Of a stretch of DNA of 64,000 nucleotides, positions 9,941 to 21,942 are shown piece after piece. This DNA comes from Lycium barbarum (taxonomy: Eukaryota; Streptophyta; Magnoliopsida; Solanales; Solanaceae). Location of the stretch: positions 119,477,657 through 119,541,656 of the forward strand of contig NC_083345.1 of NCBI RefSeq assembly GCF_019175385.1. The letters are read 5' to 3'. The first letter of the stretch is position 1. Each line of letters begins with the position of its first letter. The notes below the pieces were generated by a model. That model worked only from the letters and a program-made list of their open reading frames with translations, did no database searches and was not told where the DNA came from. A program made the translations under genes and the position numbers.

Positions 9941-10473
9941 CACAAAAGCACGTTTATATTCAAAAGCATTTAGATAATATGATTTAAATTCAAAATCTAA
10001 TCCACGGTTATATATCAGCATGCAGCAGTTTTATTCACAATGGATACCACGATACCACAGTTTGTTAAGCCTCATAATTCTTGAAAAGAATAAAGCCTGG
10101 ATGTTCTCTACCGAAAAGCTCTCTTTACACCAAGGTGAGAGTATGATTTCTAATTCATGGATAGTACTTAAATTTCTGTAAACATAATTGATGTACTTGA
10201 CATGGTTTATTAGATTATCACTTCTTGCTTTTCTTTGTTTATTTATTGCATTAATTTGTTTGGTAATATGCCTTAAACAACTTAAACATGGTATTTATGG
10301 AGAGTTGAATTCAACGTTTTTTGTATTTTTTGCTACTGGGTATTCAATTTTTTCTCTTTGTTTTTTTTTTCCCCTTTCATAAGGGCTGTATGGTTTTTCA
10401 TCTTTCTCAATTGAATGTGAATTTCTGGGTTCTATATAATTGTCTCTCTACTTTCTTGGTGAGCATATAAATA
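9941..10473. other. Spacer, no gene seen
   Basis: T-rich DNA with no supported coding exon; short frames lack coding character. Confidence 0.4.
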
Positions 10474-11239
10474 CACTCAAACCTCTCTATAATTGTCATT
10501 CGTTATAACAACATTTCACTATAACGGTCTGATTTTCTCCGAAACCGATTTTTCATGTTAGATTGTACTTCTCTATAACAACATTTTGCCTATAACAACA
10601 ATGACATCCATTATAGCGGTACACTCTTTGTAAAATTACCTCTCTATAACAACCATACTTAAATAGCATGTAATAATATTTTGTAAGAAATATATTATGT
10701 GACAACAAAAGTGTTGATGAAGAGCCTCAACCTACTGCTACTTGGAGATAGAAGAATCAACTGTTAGACAACCTTCAAGGGAAAACTATTTAATTTCCTT
10801 TTGTTAAAAGTTTGGACAAAATTCTTCGTCAGTTCAAGCGTTATATTATCACTAAGAGACTAGAATTTACGAAAGCCTACAATTGCAGAGTTCTTACGTC
10901 AAACTTGAAATATTTAAATTCTCAATTAATTTAAAATGCATATGTTCCATAGATTTTAATTCTTTATCTGTGTGGTACAACTAGTTATGGATTTAGTAGT
11001 AATTTATTAGTGTTTTCAATTTTTAGTTTATGAGATATGAAAATCAATTGAGATTTTAAAATTTACAAGTATATTGTTTTCGTTTATAACATAAAAAGTA
11101 CAAAAAGTTAATTGTTTGCGTACTTTTGTTTATAACGGCTAAATGAGGTCTAAATACCGAATGCCAGTATACATGCATAATAGCACTAGCAGCCATGAAA
11201 TTTCCGGACAAACGCTGCCACTATAGAGAGGTTTGACTG
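10474..11239. mobile_element. pogo/Emigrant-like element, copy 1
   Basis: The left end CACTCAAACCTCTCTATA follows TA at 10472-10473; the right end TATAGAGAGGTTTGACTG precedes TA at 11240-11241. Terminus and TA duplication fit the pogo-type Emigrant family of plant MITEs. At 766 bp it is longer than a typical MITE, and the subterminal zones repeat TATAAC motifs. The reverse-complement copy at 23660-24440 shares the whole interior, so the family is defined by two copies here. No transposase frame survives. Confidence 0.85.
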
Positions 11240-11241
11240 TA

Positions 11242-14200
11242 TTTGATTCTATCTTCAGAGGTTATTTATTTACAACCTTCGTTTTGACTTTGAAAGTATA
11301 TTTACGTTTTGTTTCTTTATTTTTTCTTTTTAGTTTTTCTGTAACATTCATGTGGAATAATAATGACATATAGTTGAACTTTGTTGCAGTCAAGAGAGTA
11401 ATAGCTTCAGCCTTCAAGAGTTGGCAGTTTCTTTATTTACAAATTTTAGGCTAATGAAGTTGAGGTATGTGTTTCTTTCGATTTAGTAAATTCCAGTGTC
11501 ACGACTGCTAATCCTAATTGTGCCACCATAAGTCTCACTATAGTGTGCCATTTGCTTACTGCTTTATCTCTATTTCAGCAGTAAAATGTAATGAATTTCA
11601 CAATTTTTTTTTTTTTAAATTTACACGAGACCAAATCTATTTATTAATATTAGGACTAATTAAAGTGCCAAAGGTAGAACTGAAATGAACTTGATCTCTA
11701 GAAGAAATAAAATGCATTCTTCAACAACAACAATCTTCAATATTTAGAAAATGTCTTTAAATTGCATTTATATTCATCCAATTACCTGATGTTGGTACTA
11801 AGTTCCTTTTATTTTGAGAACCAATACAAAGCTTTGAGACCTCTAATGTCATTCAAGCAGCTTCTTTTTTCACCTTGGTTGATAATAATTATATCCTTGC
11901 AGTAAGAATGTCGAATGACGAGTATTATAAGTACAAAAACAAAAGAGAAAGGATCCATGCTAGAACAATTGTTTGATATTTTCCTTTGCAATTTATACCG
12001 TGCCCATGAACATATTAAAGATTTTAAAAACATGCTATTCTGCTGTTTATCGGTGTTTGTAGGTATTGGTGCTGTTGATATGCCAAAATACTACTAGCAC
12101 TATCTCTGCTACTTTGCCTACTGCATTTTTTCACTAAAACATTCAAGATCGTGCATTTTCTTACACCGTTCAACCTGTATTTTTCTGGTTATTCAATCAA
12201 ATTCCAAGCACCATAGTAAAAATTCACATCTTCTATATGTCATAATAGTGTTAAGGAGGTCGAAATGGATAGGAAATGTTGGGTTTGGTGGGTTGGAGCT
12301 CCGCTGTTATGGTGGAGCTGCATCAACAAGAATGTAATGGCTCAGAAGTTGTTAGAAAATAATACTTGGGGAAGAACAATCCGACTTTGATAGAGTAATC
12401 CTTCTCCATCCTTTGTTATTGTTAGAAAATAATACTTGGGGAAGAACAATCCGACTTTGATAGCGTTATCTTTGTCCTTAAGGAATTTAAGCCTCTCACT
12501 TCGTTGCTGCAGGGAAGGTGGCAGAATTCCTCCAGGATTTTACAAAGCCTCCGAAATTCGAATACCAACAATGAATTCGAATTTCCCACAAGAACAAAAT
12601 GTTGTAATTTGTAGTGAAAGTGAAACAGAAAGAAAAGAATCTTATTCATATTTGGAAATAATCTGTTACTTATAATACCTAAGTGTCTATTCAAACCAAC
12701 AGATACATCTCTTAGGAATAAACACTTTTTAACTTAAACCTTTTCGGAATAGGTGCCTTATAATCACAATCTGAAAATATATTCACCAAAATATCTTCTC
12801 AATACTTCCCTGTCAATCATAACTAATACTAACAGAAGTACATGAAGTACGAGGAGCCAAAACAACCAGATGGGGTTAGAGTTAAAGATCTTCTTTCATC
12901 GAACGACCCTTGAAGAAAAGATAGGCTAGATGATTCAGATTGATAGAACTGCTGCTACAATTGAAACCATGAAAGACTACTATATTGGTAACATTTTCAA
13001 ATCAGTGTAGTACTATTGTTTCCATGTTTGTAAATTTCATTGTGCTATATACGTTTCTTTTGCATCTAATTTTTCTTGCGTAGTTGGTTTTTATTAACGT
13101 TTGGAGATTTCATAATGTCAGTCTAAAGAAATAGTAAGCCCTGTTTACTTGGACTACTACTTCAGTTACATCTCACATCTATATAGTTGTATCATTTGCA
13201 TGTTTGTTTAGTATTAACTTTTGAATTGAGAGTGGTTAATTAGTTTTAAGAGATACATATTTAAAATTTGAATTTAATACTTATAGTTTTGGAGATGGTT
13301 ACAACTTCTCTACTTTAAGAGCGATATCGTCGGATCTCATCCTCTTGAGTCTGCCTATCACTCTACAAAGGTAAGGCAAGAGGAGATGAAGCCAACCCTT
13401 AGGTGTTTGCAAGAATTTGATATGCAGTTTGTAATACCTTTATGGTTAAATATCATGTAACGTAAAACAAAAATCTATCTTTTGTGGTTGGTTGGATATA
13501 TCATATATGCTATCTTTGGTATGTAATTATGCGCAAAGAGTGTTCATTTCGTACTTTGTTTAAAAAGAAGTGTTCATTTCGTTCATTTCTTTTTTTACAG
13601 CTGAAGAAAAACGGGTTTTACTTTTTTTAAGTTGGTCAGTTTTTGTTTTTATTATTTTTTTACTCTTTGTTGAATTTCGAGTAAGCTGGGTACATATTTA
13701 TACTATATATTATATACAAAGCTACATATTGGAAGATTATAGATTTTTTAATTCGTGCTCGAGACTTATTCTCAATAGAATATACTATTCTGCCTCATAG
13801 AAATGTTTGGTGTTTTTTATAAGCTTTGTTTATTTTCATAATCAGTTTTTATCTCTATTTTCTATGTAGATGGAAGAGGTTATTGTTAATAGTTTTTCTT
13901 CTTTTAATAGATGTTCTATCTGATTTAAGAGATCAAATTTCCCTTACCTGGCAGGACTTCTTGCTATTTATACTTCTAGCTAGGATCTATGATTTGGTCT
14001 ATTAATTAATTGTGTTTGTTTGTTTTTGCAGATTATTTTGCAGTGCAAACTCTAGGATCGTAAGCAAGCAGATAGCCACCATTGCCTACATTACTTTGCC
14101 AAAGAGATTATGGCTAAAATTGAGGCCAGCCCAAGCCGTTAAGGTTGTACTTTTTAGGTTAATCATGTAATTAGTTATTTTAGGAGAAGCTTCTGATAAA

Positions 14201-14885
14201 TTTAATACATGTATAAGCCATTTCAAGGTTACCCTGTGTTTAATCCATGTGTATGCCATTTCCAGGTTAGTATGTGTTTGCTTCCGTTCTATAAGCGTAC
14301 ATGTTCTTCAAGTCACCTTGAATTCTGATGGTCCAAATCGACCTTGTGATACAGTGCGGAAATTTGGTAAGCTTGGAGGAGATATCTTTGGGTAAATATT
14401 TGTTGGTTGCAAGGCCGCTAATAGATACAGCTGATGAATGACCTTTTAAGTTGTATAGATTCAAGTGTTTTTTGCATTTTACTTTCCTTGGTCCCTGCTT
14501 CTCTACAACAAGGTATTATTATTTTTGTTATTCCAAGGTATGTAGGTTGTAAGTATGGTGTCAAATGTTCCAGTTCAGGAGAAGAGATTTTAGCAGCATT
14601 GAAAGGAAATGTGAGATTCTAAATGAGCTAAAATTGTGAGGTAATTGAATATCGTGTTAGATATTGGTTTTGTGAAATAAGATGGAGCAATTTAGAGCAT
14701 CTATTTCCTCTCAGCTTCAGCTTCTTGAGAAATTTTCACTCATTCTAGACATACAAAATTTAGCCAGTTTATTTTCCCATTTGAAGAATTGAGACACACA
14801 AGTTATATGTCTGGCAATTATGTCGTGATTCTTATGATATACTTGACCAAAATTGTTTGCCCTCTAACTGTAACTGTAACTGTAA
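11242..14885. other. Long gene-poor stretch, intron-like
   Basis: T-rich sequence with pyrimidine tracts and several GCAG/GTAAG-like junctions (e.g. TTTTTGCAG at ~14030 followed by ~110 bases of lower T content), so it may hold introns and decayed exons of the pseudogene at 15082-15430. A ~51-bp direct duplication (AAAATAATACTTGGGGAAGA) occurs at ~12350 and ~12419. Nothing can be assigned to a protein. Confidence 0.4.
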
Positions 14886-15050
14886 CAAACCCAGTGTAAT
14901 CCCACAATAGTGGGGTCTGGGGAGGGTAAGATGTACGCAGCTTTACCCCTACCTGGGTAGGGAGGCTGTTTCCGATTGACCCTCGGCAATCCTCCTCCTT
15001 TATCCGGGCTTGGGACCGGCAATGTGAGTGAGCTCACATAGGCGGAGTTG
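14886..15050 (+). repeat. SINE-like Solanaceae interspersed repeat
   Basis: AACCCAGTGTAATCCCACAA, GGGGTCTGGGGAGGGTAAGA and CTTACCC-type motifs mark a dispersed repeat very common in Solanaceae. Fragments of the same family are at 22693-22760 and, inverted, at ~47570-47660 and its duplicate at ~56450-56540. Confidence 0.55.
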
Positions 15051-15081
15051 TTTGCCCTCTAACTAACAAGAGAAATTTCAG

Positions 15082-15430
15082 GTATGAGAAGCTCAACAAA
15101 CTTCTACTTGACTAGGAAACTAAGAAGAAGAAGAAAAGGCAAAAGTGTCAATTACAGCATATTGAGGTTGATTTTTTTTCTTCTTATCATCATCTATTCT
15201 ATTTAATGAATTGCTACATGTTTATTCATTTGTTGAATGCAAAAATGAATTCATTTGCAGGCTGCATTAGACAAGCAAAGGGCGAAAGGAAGGGGAAATT
15301 TCTGTAGTGATATGGGAAGGATTGGAAAGATAGCAGGAGAAACCAAAGCACAAGCAAAGCAAAATCAAGAAAAGGAGGAGCTTAAGGTGAAAGAGAAGGC
15401 AAATAAATCCAGACCAACTGGAAATTGCCA
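15082..15430 (+). pseudogene. Two exon-like blocks of an unidentified gene
   Basis: Block 1 (15082-15166) starts after TTTCAG and ends ATTGAG before GTTGATTTTTTTT. Block 2 starts at 15261 after TTTGCAG. Joining is phase 0 and keeps one frame: YEKLNKLLLD, KKKKKRQK, QLQHIE, then AALDKQRAKGRGNFCSD, GKIAGETKAQAKQNQEKEE. The highly charged lysine/glutamine-rich composition looks like a real nuclear protein tail. An in-frame TAG (15113-15115) breaks block 1, so this is probably a pseudogene. The protein is not recognised, and the end of block 2 is not defined. Confidence 0.4.
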
Positions 15431-15821
15431 ACACCATGTTTGTGTGCTATTACGCATAAATGGTACAGTATTGAGTTTGTCGCATATATCACAAATGGTT
15501 CATATTCATTTGTTTCTATTATCTTCTCCCTGCTACTTTTTTCTTTGAAACGATCTGCGCATCGCGCGGGAACGTATATTAGTTTTTACTTTACATTCGC
15601 ATATTCAACTTTTTTTTTTTTGGTTTGCAACAGTGTTTATACACACGATATACAACATAACATACTTACTGTAGACAATGTATCAACCTTGTATAAAAGT
15701 GTATAATAATGTATAAAAGTGTCATGTAGATAATATTAGAAATATGGGTAATTTCGGGTGAATATTTTCTTCAATTAGACATAGAGTATTATTTTCCATT
15801 TGAATTTTCTACTATGTACTA

Positions 15822-16073
15822 CTCTTTTCTGTTCCAATTTATGTAGTGTAGTTAGAATTTCGAGAGTCAACCAAGTTTTTCTTTGACCGGAGTTTCTTTA
15901 TAGGTCTTTTAAGTTGTTAATTATTGTGTTTATAATTACCTTTTATGTAGTTTTCAGATATAAATTTTATTTTAAAAAATTTAAAACTTCTATATTCAAA
16001 TTTACGATCAAAGTTTAGAAGTTTGAATCTCAAAATTTTAACTACTGTCCCACATAAATTGAGATAAAGGAAG
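15822..16073. mobile_element. Stowaway-like MITE
   Basis: Left end CTCTTTTCTGTTCCAATTTATG after TA, right end CCCACATAAATTGAGATAAAGG, an inverted match to the CTCCCTCYGT..ATTTATGTG consensus of Solanaceae Stowaway elements. The right TA has mutated to CA. Non-coding. Confidence 0.65.
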
Positions 16074-16166
16074 CATCATTCAAGTGCACTTTTAATTACG
16101 GCACAGACTCAGGGGCTACAAAGGAGGGAGGGAGTGCCACGCCACCCCTACACCTCGATCCAAGCC

Positions 16167-16169
16167 CCG

Positions 16170-16238
<69 letters not shown>

Positions 16239-16242
16239 TGTA
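16167..16242. repeat. (TA)n-(TG)n-(GA)n microsatellite
   Basis: Alternating TA run, short GTGTGTG and a GAGAGA run, inside the left arm of the hAT-type element. Confidence 0.9.
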
Positions 16243-16406
16243 TATAGGAAATTATATAAATAGATAAAATGACACTCAAGCTCTGTCTGGTGCCACTGGC
16301 ACAGGGCTTAATCTTCGGCCCACAACCCCTGGGATCAAATCACGCCTACTCCACCTTTTTAGAACTATTTTGATTTCTACGTTTAAGAAGCTTACACAGT
16401 AGATTC

Positions 16407-16584
16407 TGTTGGGCTAAAACGGCCCAAAGATACTCTTAACATGATGTGATATTGTCCACTTTGGGCCAAGCTCGCACGGTTTTCTCCAAAAGGCCTTACA
16501 TCATTAAGAGTATCCATCTTTTTTTATAAATAACTCTTTTTTCTTTCCAGCTACCAATGTGGTACTTTGTTCGCACACCCAACA
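16407..16584 (+). mobile_element. 178-bp LTR-like sequence at the left edge of the copia insertion
   Basis: Starts TGTTGGGC, contains TTTATAAATAAC (~16524) and ends CACACCCAACA, i.e. LTR-type TG...CA inverted termini. It is preceded by GATTC (16402-16406). The right edge of the copia insertion (21942) is followed by AATTC, a 4/5 match, which would make this the true left edge of the composite insertion. It does not resemble the 601-bp copia LTRs. Confidence 0.5.
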
Positions 16585-16587
16585 ATT

Positions 16588-16692
16588 ATTCCCAGAGACA
16601 AGTTCGAGTTATGCAAAGAACTTGTCGGCATTAATTCTATCTGAGAAGACGGAGATGCCTCCTTCAGTTGAATGGGTCTGGAGGGGGAGATT
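16588..16692 (+). repeat. Extra copy of the copia 3' internal end
   Basis: Identical by eye to 21236-21340, the last 105 bases before the 3' LTR, including the end of pol (GACAAGTTCGAGTTATGC), its stop and the polypurine tract GGAGGGGGAGA. It lies directly upstream of the 5' LTR, where flanking host DNA should be. Confidence 0.9.
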
Positions 16693-17293
16693 TGTGGGGT
16701 CCATCCCCATTATTAGATAAGGAAAAATCTACAAAGGAAGAATTTGGCACCGGCCAAATTGCAACTCTTTTCAAAGATAGTTGCAAATGGTTGAATTTGG
16801 CACCGGCCAAATTAAATGCAAGTGAAGACTTTTGCATAAAAGTGATGTCATTGATGACATAAGGAGGAGCAATTCATTCCTATAAATAGGCAGCTTATGG
16901 TTCATTTGAAATACACCAAAATCTCAGACAATACATCTGAGTGAGAGCAAAGTGAGGTATTCCATAGACTATAAGAAAATAGTCTGTGAAGAAAAATAGA
17001 GTGTGAGTGATATTGTAGTGAGGTGGGAAAAATCAAAAGAGTGTTTTCTTTTTGAGTGTGTAGTGGTCTTTGGAGTTTATACTCGTGACTATACAGTGTA
17101 AAATTCCTTACTATAGTGATATCAGCTGCTCCTCTTGGCTGTGGTTTTTCCCTTATTCAGAAGGGTTTCCACGTAAAATCTTGGTGTCATTATTGCTGCA
17201 TTTTATTCTTGTTGATTTAACCATAACTTAGTGTTCCGCGTTTATCACTAATACCGTGAATATTATTTTTGCGGGTCTATTTTATTCCCAACA
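16693..17293 (+). repeat. 5' LTR of the Tork-like copia element
   Basis: 601 bp from TGTGGGGTCC to TTCCCAACA. TATAAATAGG at ~16880 is the likely TATA box. It differs from the 3' LTR (21341-21942) at only about six positions by eye (~1 percent). Confidence 0.9.
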
Positions 17294-17295
17294 AG

Positions 17296-17308
17296 TGGTA
17301 TCAGAGCC
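17296..17308 (+). other. Primer binding site, initiator tRNA-Met
   Basis: TGGTATCAGAGCC two bases after the 5' LTR, complementary to the 3' end of initiator tRNA-Met, as in most plant copia elements. Confidence 0.9.
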
Positions 17309-17417
17309 AAGGTTCTGTCTGAGTATGCTCTGTGGTTGCAGCACAGTCTGAACTTCCACATCAGAAAAGAATTACTTTGGTCTTCGAATAAAATAGTATT
17401 TGTATTTGTGATAAACG

Positions 17418-20400
17418 ATGGAAGCTAACACTAGTAGAATGGTTACTTTAAGTGGCGTAAATTATGCCATTTGGAAGGGCAAAATGGAAGATTTGCTCTA
17501 TGTCAAGAATTTTTCATCAACCTGTCTTTGCCAATAAAAAGCCTGATAATAAATCAGATGAAGAGTGAAATTTGTTGCATCGGCAGGTTTGCGGCTTTAT
17601 TAGACAGTGGGTTGACGATAATGTGTTGAACCATATTTCTGGGGAGACACATGCTCGGACCCTATGGGAGCATCTTGAAAGTTTGTATGCTCGAAAAACT
17701 GGTAACAACAAGATGTTTTTGATAAAGCAAATGCTGGGTTTAAAATACCACGATGGTTCCCCAATGACAGATCATCTGAATATTTTTCAGGGGATCATGA
17801 ACCAGTTATCCGCTATGGGTATTAATTTTGATGAAGAAATTCAAGGCTTGTTTCTACTTGGTTCCCTACCAGATTCTTGGGAAATTATTAGAACTTCATT
17901 ATCAAATTCTGCTCCAAATGGTGTGATCTCTATGGATCTTGCCAAAAGCAGTCTTTTAAATGAAGAGATGAGAAGAAAATCTCAAGGTTCCTCCTCATCA
18001 GATGTCTTGGTGACTGACACTAGAGGGAGAGGCTAGAATCGTGGTTCTCAAAATAGAGAACATCATAGAAGCAAATCCAGAAGCAGAATTAAAGATATTG
18101 AGTGCTATCATTGCGGGAAAAAAGGGCACACAAAGAAGTTCTGCCGGATTTTGAAAAAGGAGAATAGAGATAAGGAGGAAAAGAAAGAAGATGGCAATCG
18201 TGTTGCCGTTGTCACCACAGAAGATCTTGTTACTGTCCTTGATGCGGATCTGATAAATATTGCTTGTGATGAGTCAAGCTGGGTTGTGGACAGTGGTGCC
18301 GCATCTCATGTGACATCAAGGAAGGAACTTTTCTCATCCTATACTCCGAGTGACTTTGGAACTTTGAGTATGGGTAATGAGACTGTATCTAGGGTGGCTG
18401 GTGTTAGAACAATTTGTTTGAAAACTAGTATTGGAACTAAACTAGTTTTAAACAATGTAAAGCATGCACCTGATGTTCGTTTGCACTTGATCTCTGTTGG
18501 TGTTTTGGATGATGAGGGATATGTCAGTAACAATGGTACTGGAAAGTGGAAGCTTACTAAAGGTTCCATGATTGTGGCTCGTGGCGAAAAGCGTCGTGGT
18601 CTATACTGGACTACGGCCTCTACCTGTGTTGATATGGTAAATGCAGTTGAGAGCAATAGCTTTTCAACGTTATGGCAAAAGAGGCTTAACCACATTAGCG
18701 AGAAATGACTAAATGTTCTGGCCAAAAAGAAATTATTGTCAAATTTCGAAAGTGCTGAATTAGAAAAGTGTGAGCACTGCTTGGCTGGAAAACAAAATAG
18801 AGTTTCTTTCAAGTCTCATCCTCCTTCAAGAAAGACAGAGTTTCTTGAGTTGGTACATTCAGATTTATGTGGTCCAATGAAGACAAGGACTTTGGGTGGT
18901 GCACTTTACTTCGCTACCTTTATTGATGATTGCTAAAGGAAACTTTGGGTCTACGTCTTAAAGACTAAAGACCAAGTGTTAGGTGTCTTTAACCAGTTTC
19001 AGGTTTCAGTTGAAAGAGAAACTGGAAAGAAGCTGAAGTGTATTCGTACTGATAACGGTGGTGAATATTGTGGACCGTTTGACGAATACTACAAGCAACA
19101 GGGTATAAGACACCAGAAGACTCCTCCTAAGACTCCTCAGCTCAATGGTTTAGCAGAGAAGATGAACAGGACCTTGATGGAAAGAGTCAGATGCTTGCTT
19201 TCTGAAGCAAAGTTGCTGAATTCCTTTTGGGGTGAGGCATTGTTGACCACCACACATGTTATTAATCTATCCCCTGCGGTTGCTTTGCAAAGTGATGTTC
19301 CAAACAGAGTTCGGTATGGCAAGGATGTTTCCTATGACCACTTGAAAGAGTTTGGTTGCAAAGCTTTTGTACATGTTCCTAAAGATGAGAGGTCAAAATT
19401 AACTGCCAAGACAAAGCAGTGCATCTTCATTGGTTATGGCCTTGATGAGTTTGGTTACAGGCTATATGATCCAATTGAGAAGAAGCTCGTAAGAAGTCGT
19501 GATGTTATCTTCGTGGAGGATCAAACCATTGAAGATATTAACAAAGTGGAGAAGATAAAATCTTCAAGTTCTGAAGGTTCAGTTAATCTTGATCAAGTTC
19601 CTCATACAAATGCTGATGAAGTTGGTGGGCTCGATGACGATGGTAATGCCCAGAATCATGTTCCAGATCAGCATGTTGATGATGATAACGATGCTGCTAT
19701 TGATGAAGTAGATGCTTCTACTCATGAAGTCATGGATGAGCCAGATATTCCACTTAGAAGGTCTACTAGACAGCATGTTCCTTCTTCCCGTTATTCACCT
19801 AATGAGTATGTATTACTCATTGATGGGGGAGAACCTGAATGTTATGAGGAGGCCATGGAAGATGAGCACAAGGATCAATGGATTGAAGCCATGCAAGATG
19901 AGATGAAGTCTCTGCATGAGAACCATACTTATGAGTTGGTGAAATTGCCTAAGGGCATGAGAGCATTGAAGAACAAGTGGGTGTTCAAAGTTAAAGCCGA
20001 AGAACACAGCTTGAAGCCCAGATACAAAGCTAGGTTGGTTGTTAAGGGATTTGGTCAAAGGAAAGGTATTGACTTTGACGAAATATTTTCTCCTGTCATG
20101 AAAATGTCCTCCATTCGGACAGTTCTTGGTTTGGCTGCTAGTCTTGATTTGGAGATTGAGCAGATGGATTTGAAGACTGCTTTTCTTCACGGTGACTTAG
20201 AAGAGGAGATTTATATGGAACAACCTGAAGGCTTCAAGGCAAAAGGTAAAGAAAATCTTGTATGCAAACTTAAGAAGAGTCTATATGGATTGAAGCAAGC
20301 TTCCAGACAGTGGTACAAGAAGTTTGAGTCTGTTATGGGGGAGCAAGGCTACAAGAAGACTTCTTCAGATCACTGTGTGTTTGTACAAAAATTTTCTGAT

Positions 20401-21292
20401 AATGACTTCATCATCCTCCTACTATATGTGGATGATATGTTGATTGTAGGCAAGAATGCTTCCAGAATTGACGAGTTGAAGAAACAGTTGAAAAAAGTAC
20501 ATAGAACGTGTACTGGAGCGCTTCAATATGAAGAATGCTAAGTGGGTGAGCACACCTCTTCCTGGTCATCTGAAACTGAGCAAAGAGATGTGTCCTACAA
20601 CAACGGAGAAAAAAGAGGGAATGGCCAAGATTTCTTATTCCTCTGTCGTCGGAAGTTTGATGTATGCAATGGTATGCACTCGACCAGATATTGCTCATGC
20701 AGTCGGTATTGTTAGCAGATTTCTCGAAAATCCAGGGAAAGAGCATTGGGAAGTTGTGAAGTGGATACTCAGGTATCTGAGAGGAAGCTCAGATGAATGC
20801 TTGTGTTTTGGAGGATCAAATCCAATCTTGAAGGGCTATACAGATTCTGATATGGCAGGTGACCTCGATAATAGAAAATCCACTACTGGATATTTGTTTA
20901 CTTTTTCAGGGGGAGCTATATCATGGCAGTCGAAGTTGCAGAAGTGTGTTGCACTGTCTACAACTGAAGCAGAGTATATTGCGGCTACTGAAGCTGGCAA
21001 GGAGATGATATGGCTCAAGAGATTCCTTCAAGAACTTGGATTGTAGCAAATGGAGTATGTTGTCTATTGTGACAGTCAGAGTGCAATAGACTTGAGCAAG
21101 AACTCCATGTACCATGCGAGAACAAAGCATATCGACGTCAGATATCATTGGATTCGTGATCAGGTAGAGAACGAATTGTTCCAGGTCAAGAAGATTCACA
21201 CGAGTGAAAATCCTGCAGATATGTTAACCAAGGTGATTCCCAGAGACAAGTTCGAGTTATGCAAAGAACTTGTCGGCATTAATTCTATCTGA
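17418..21292 (+). pseudogene. Ty1/copia gag-pol (Tork/Tnt1-like lineage), multiply disabled
   Basis: Starts at the ATG at 17418 ([19 protein letters not shown]). Domains in order: Gag (UBN2-type, to ~18030); CCHC knuckle CYHCGKKGHTKKFC (~18100-18145); protease with WVVDSGAASH (~18280); integrase zinc region (~18670-18790) and core with VHSDLCGP, IRTDNGGEY (~19040) and NGLAEKMNRT (~19145); reverse transcriptase with LYVDDMLIVG (~20424); RNase H with TDSDMAGD, STTEAEY and YCDSQSA. Lesions: one-base expansion of a T run at 17510-17514, in-frame stops at 17566, 18034, 18706, 18934 and 21044, and a deletion with frameshift at ~20495-20510, between the end of RT and RNase H. The overall order and sequence match the Tork/Tnt1 lineage. 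It cannot encode a working polyprotein. Confidence 0.92.
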
Positions 21293-21329
21293 GAAGACGG
21301 AGATGCCTCCTTCAGTTGAATGGGTCTGG

Positions 21330-21340
21330 AGGGGGAGATT
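21330..21340 (+). other. Polypurine tract of the copia element
   Basis: GAGGGGGAGA immediately before the 3' LTR: the usual plus-strand priming site. Confidence 0.8.
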
Positions 21341-21942
21341 TGTGGGGTCCATCCCCATTATTAGATAAGGAAAAATCTACAAAGGAAGAATTTGGCACCG
21401 GCCAAATTGCAACTCTTTTCAAAGATAGTTGCAAATGGTTGAATTTGGCACCGGCCAAATTAAATGCAAGTGAAGACTTTTGCATAAAAGTGATGTCATT
21501 GATGACATAAGGAGGAGCAATTCATTCCTATAAATAGGCAGCTTATGGTTCATTCGAAATACACCAAAATCTCAGACAATACATCTGAGTGAGAGCAAAG
21601 TGAGGTATTCCATAGACTATAAGAAAATAGTCTGTGAAGAAAAATAGAGTGTGAGTGATATTGTAGTGAGGTGGGAAAAATCAAAAGAGTGTTTTTATTT
21701 TTGAGTGTGTAGTGGTCTTTGGAGTTTATACTCGTGACTATACAGTGTAAAATTCCTTACTATAGTGATATTAGCTGCTCCTCTTGGCCGTGGTTTTTCC
21801 CTTATTCAGAAAGGTTTCCACGTAAAATCTTGGTGTCATTATTGCTGCATTTTATTCTTGTTGATTTAACCATAACTTAGTGTTCCGCGTTTATCACTAA
21901 TACCGTGAATATTATTTTTGCGGGTCTATTTTATTCCCAACA
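21341..21942 (+). repeat. 3' LTR of the Tork-like copia element
   Basis: 602 bp, TGTGGGGTCC to TTCCCAACA, ~99 percent identical to 16693-17293. Followed by AATTC. Confidence 0.9.

Noticed and set aside
16668..16862. 64-codon frame repeated at 21316-21510
   Set aside because: It is the same stretch of the two copia LTRs (and preceding polypurine tract), not a gene.
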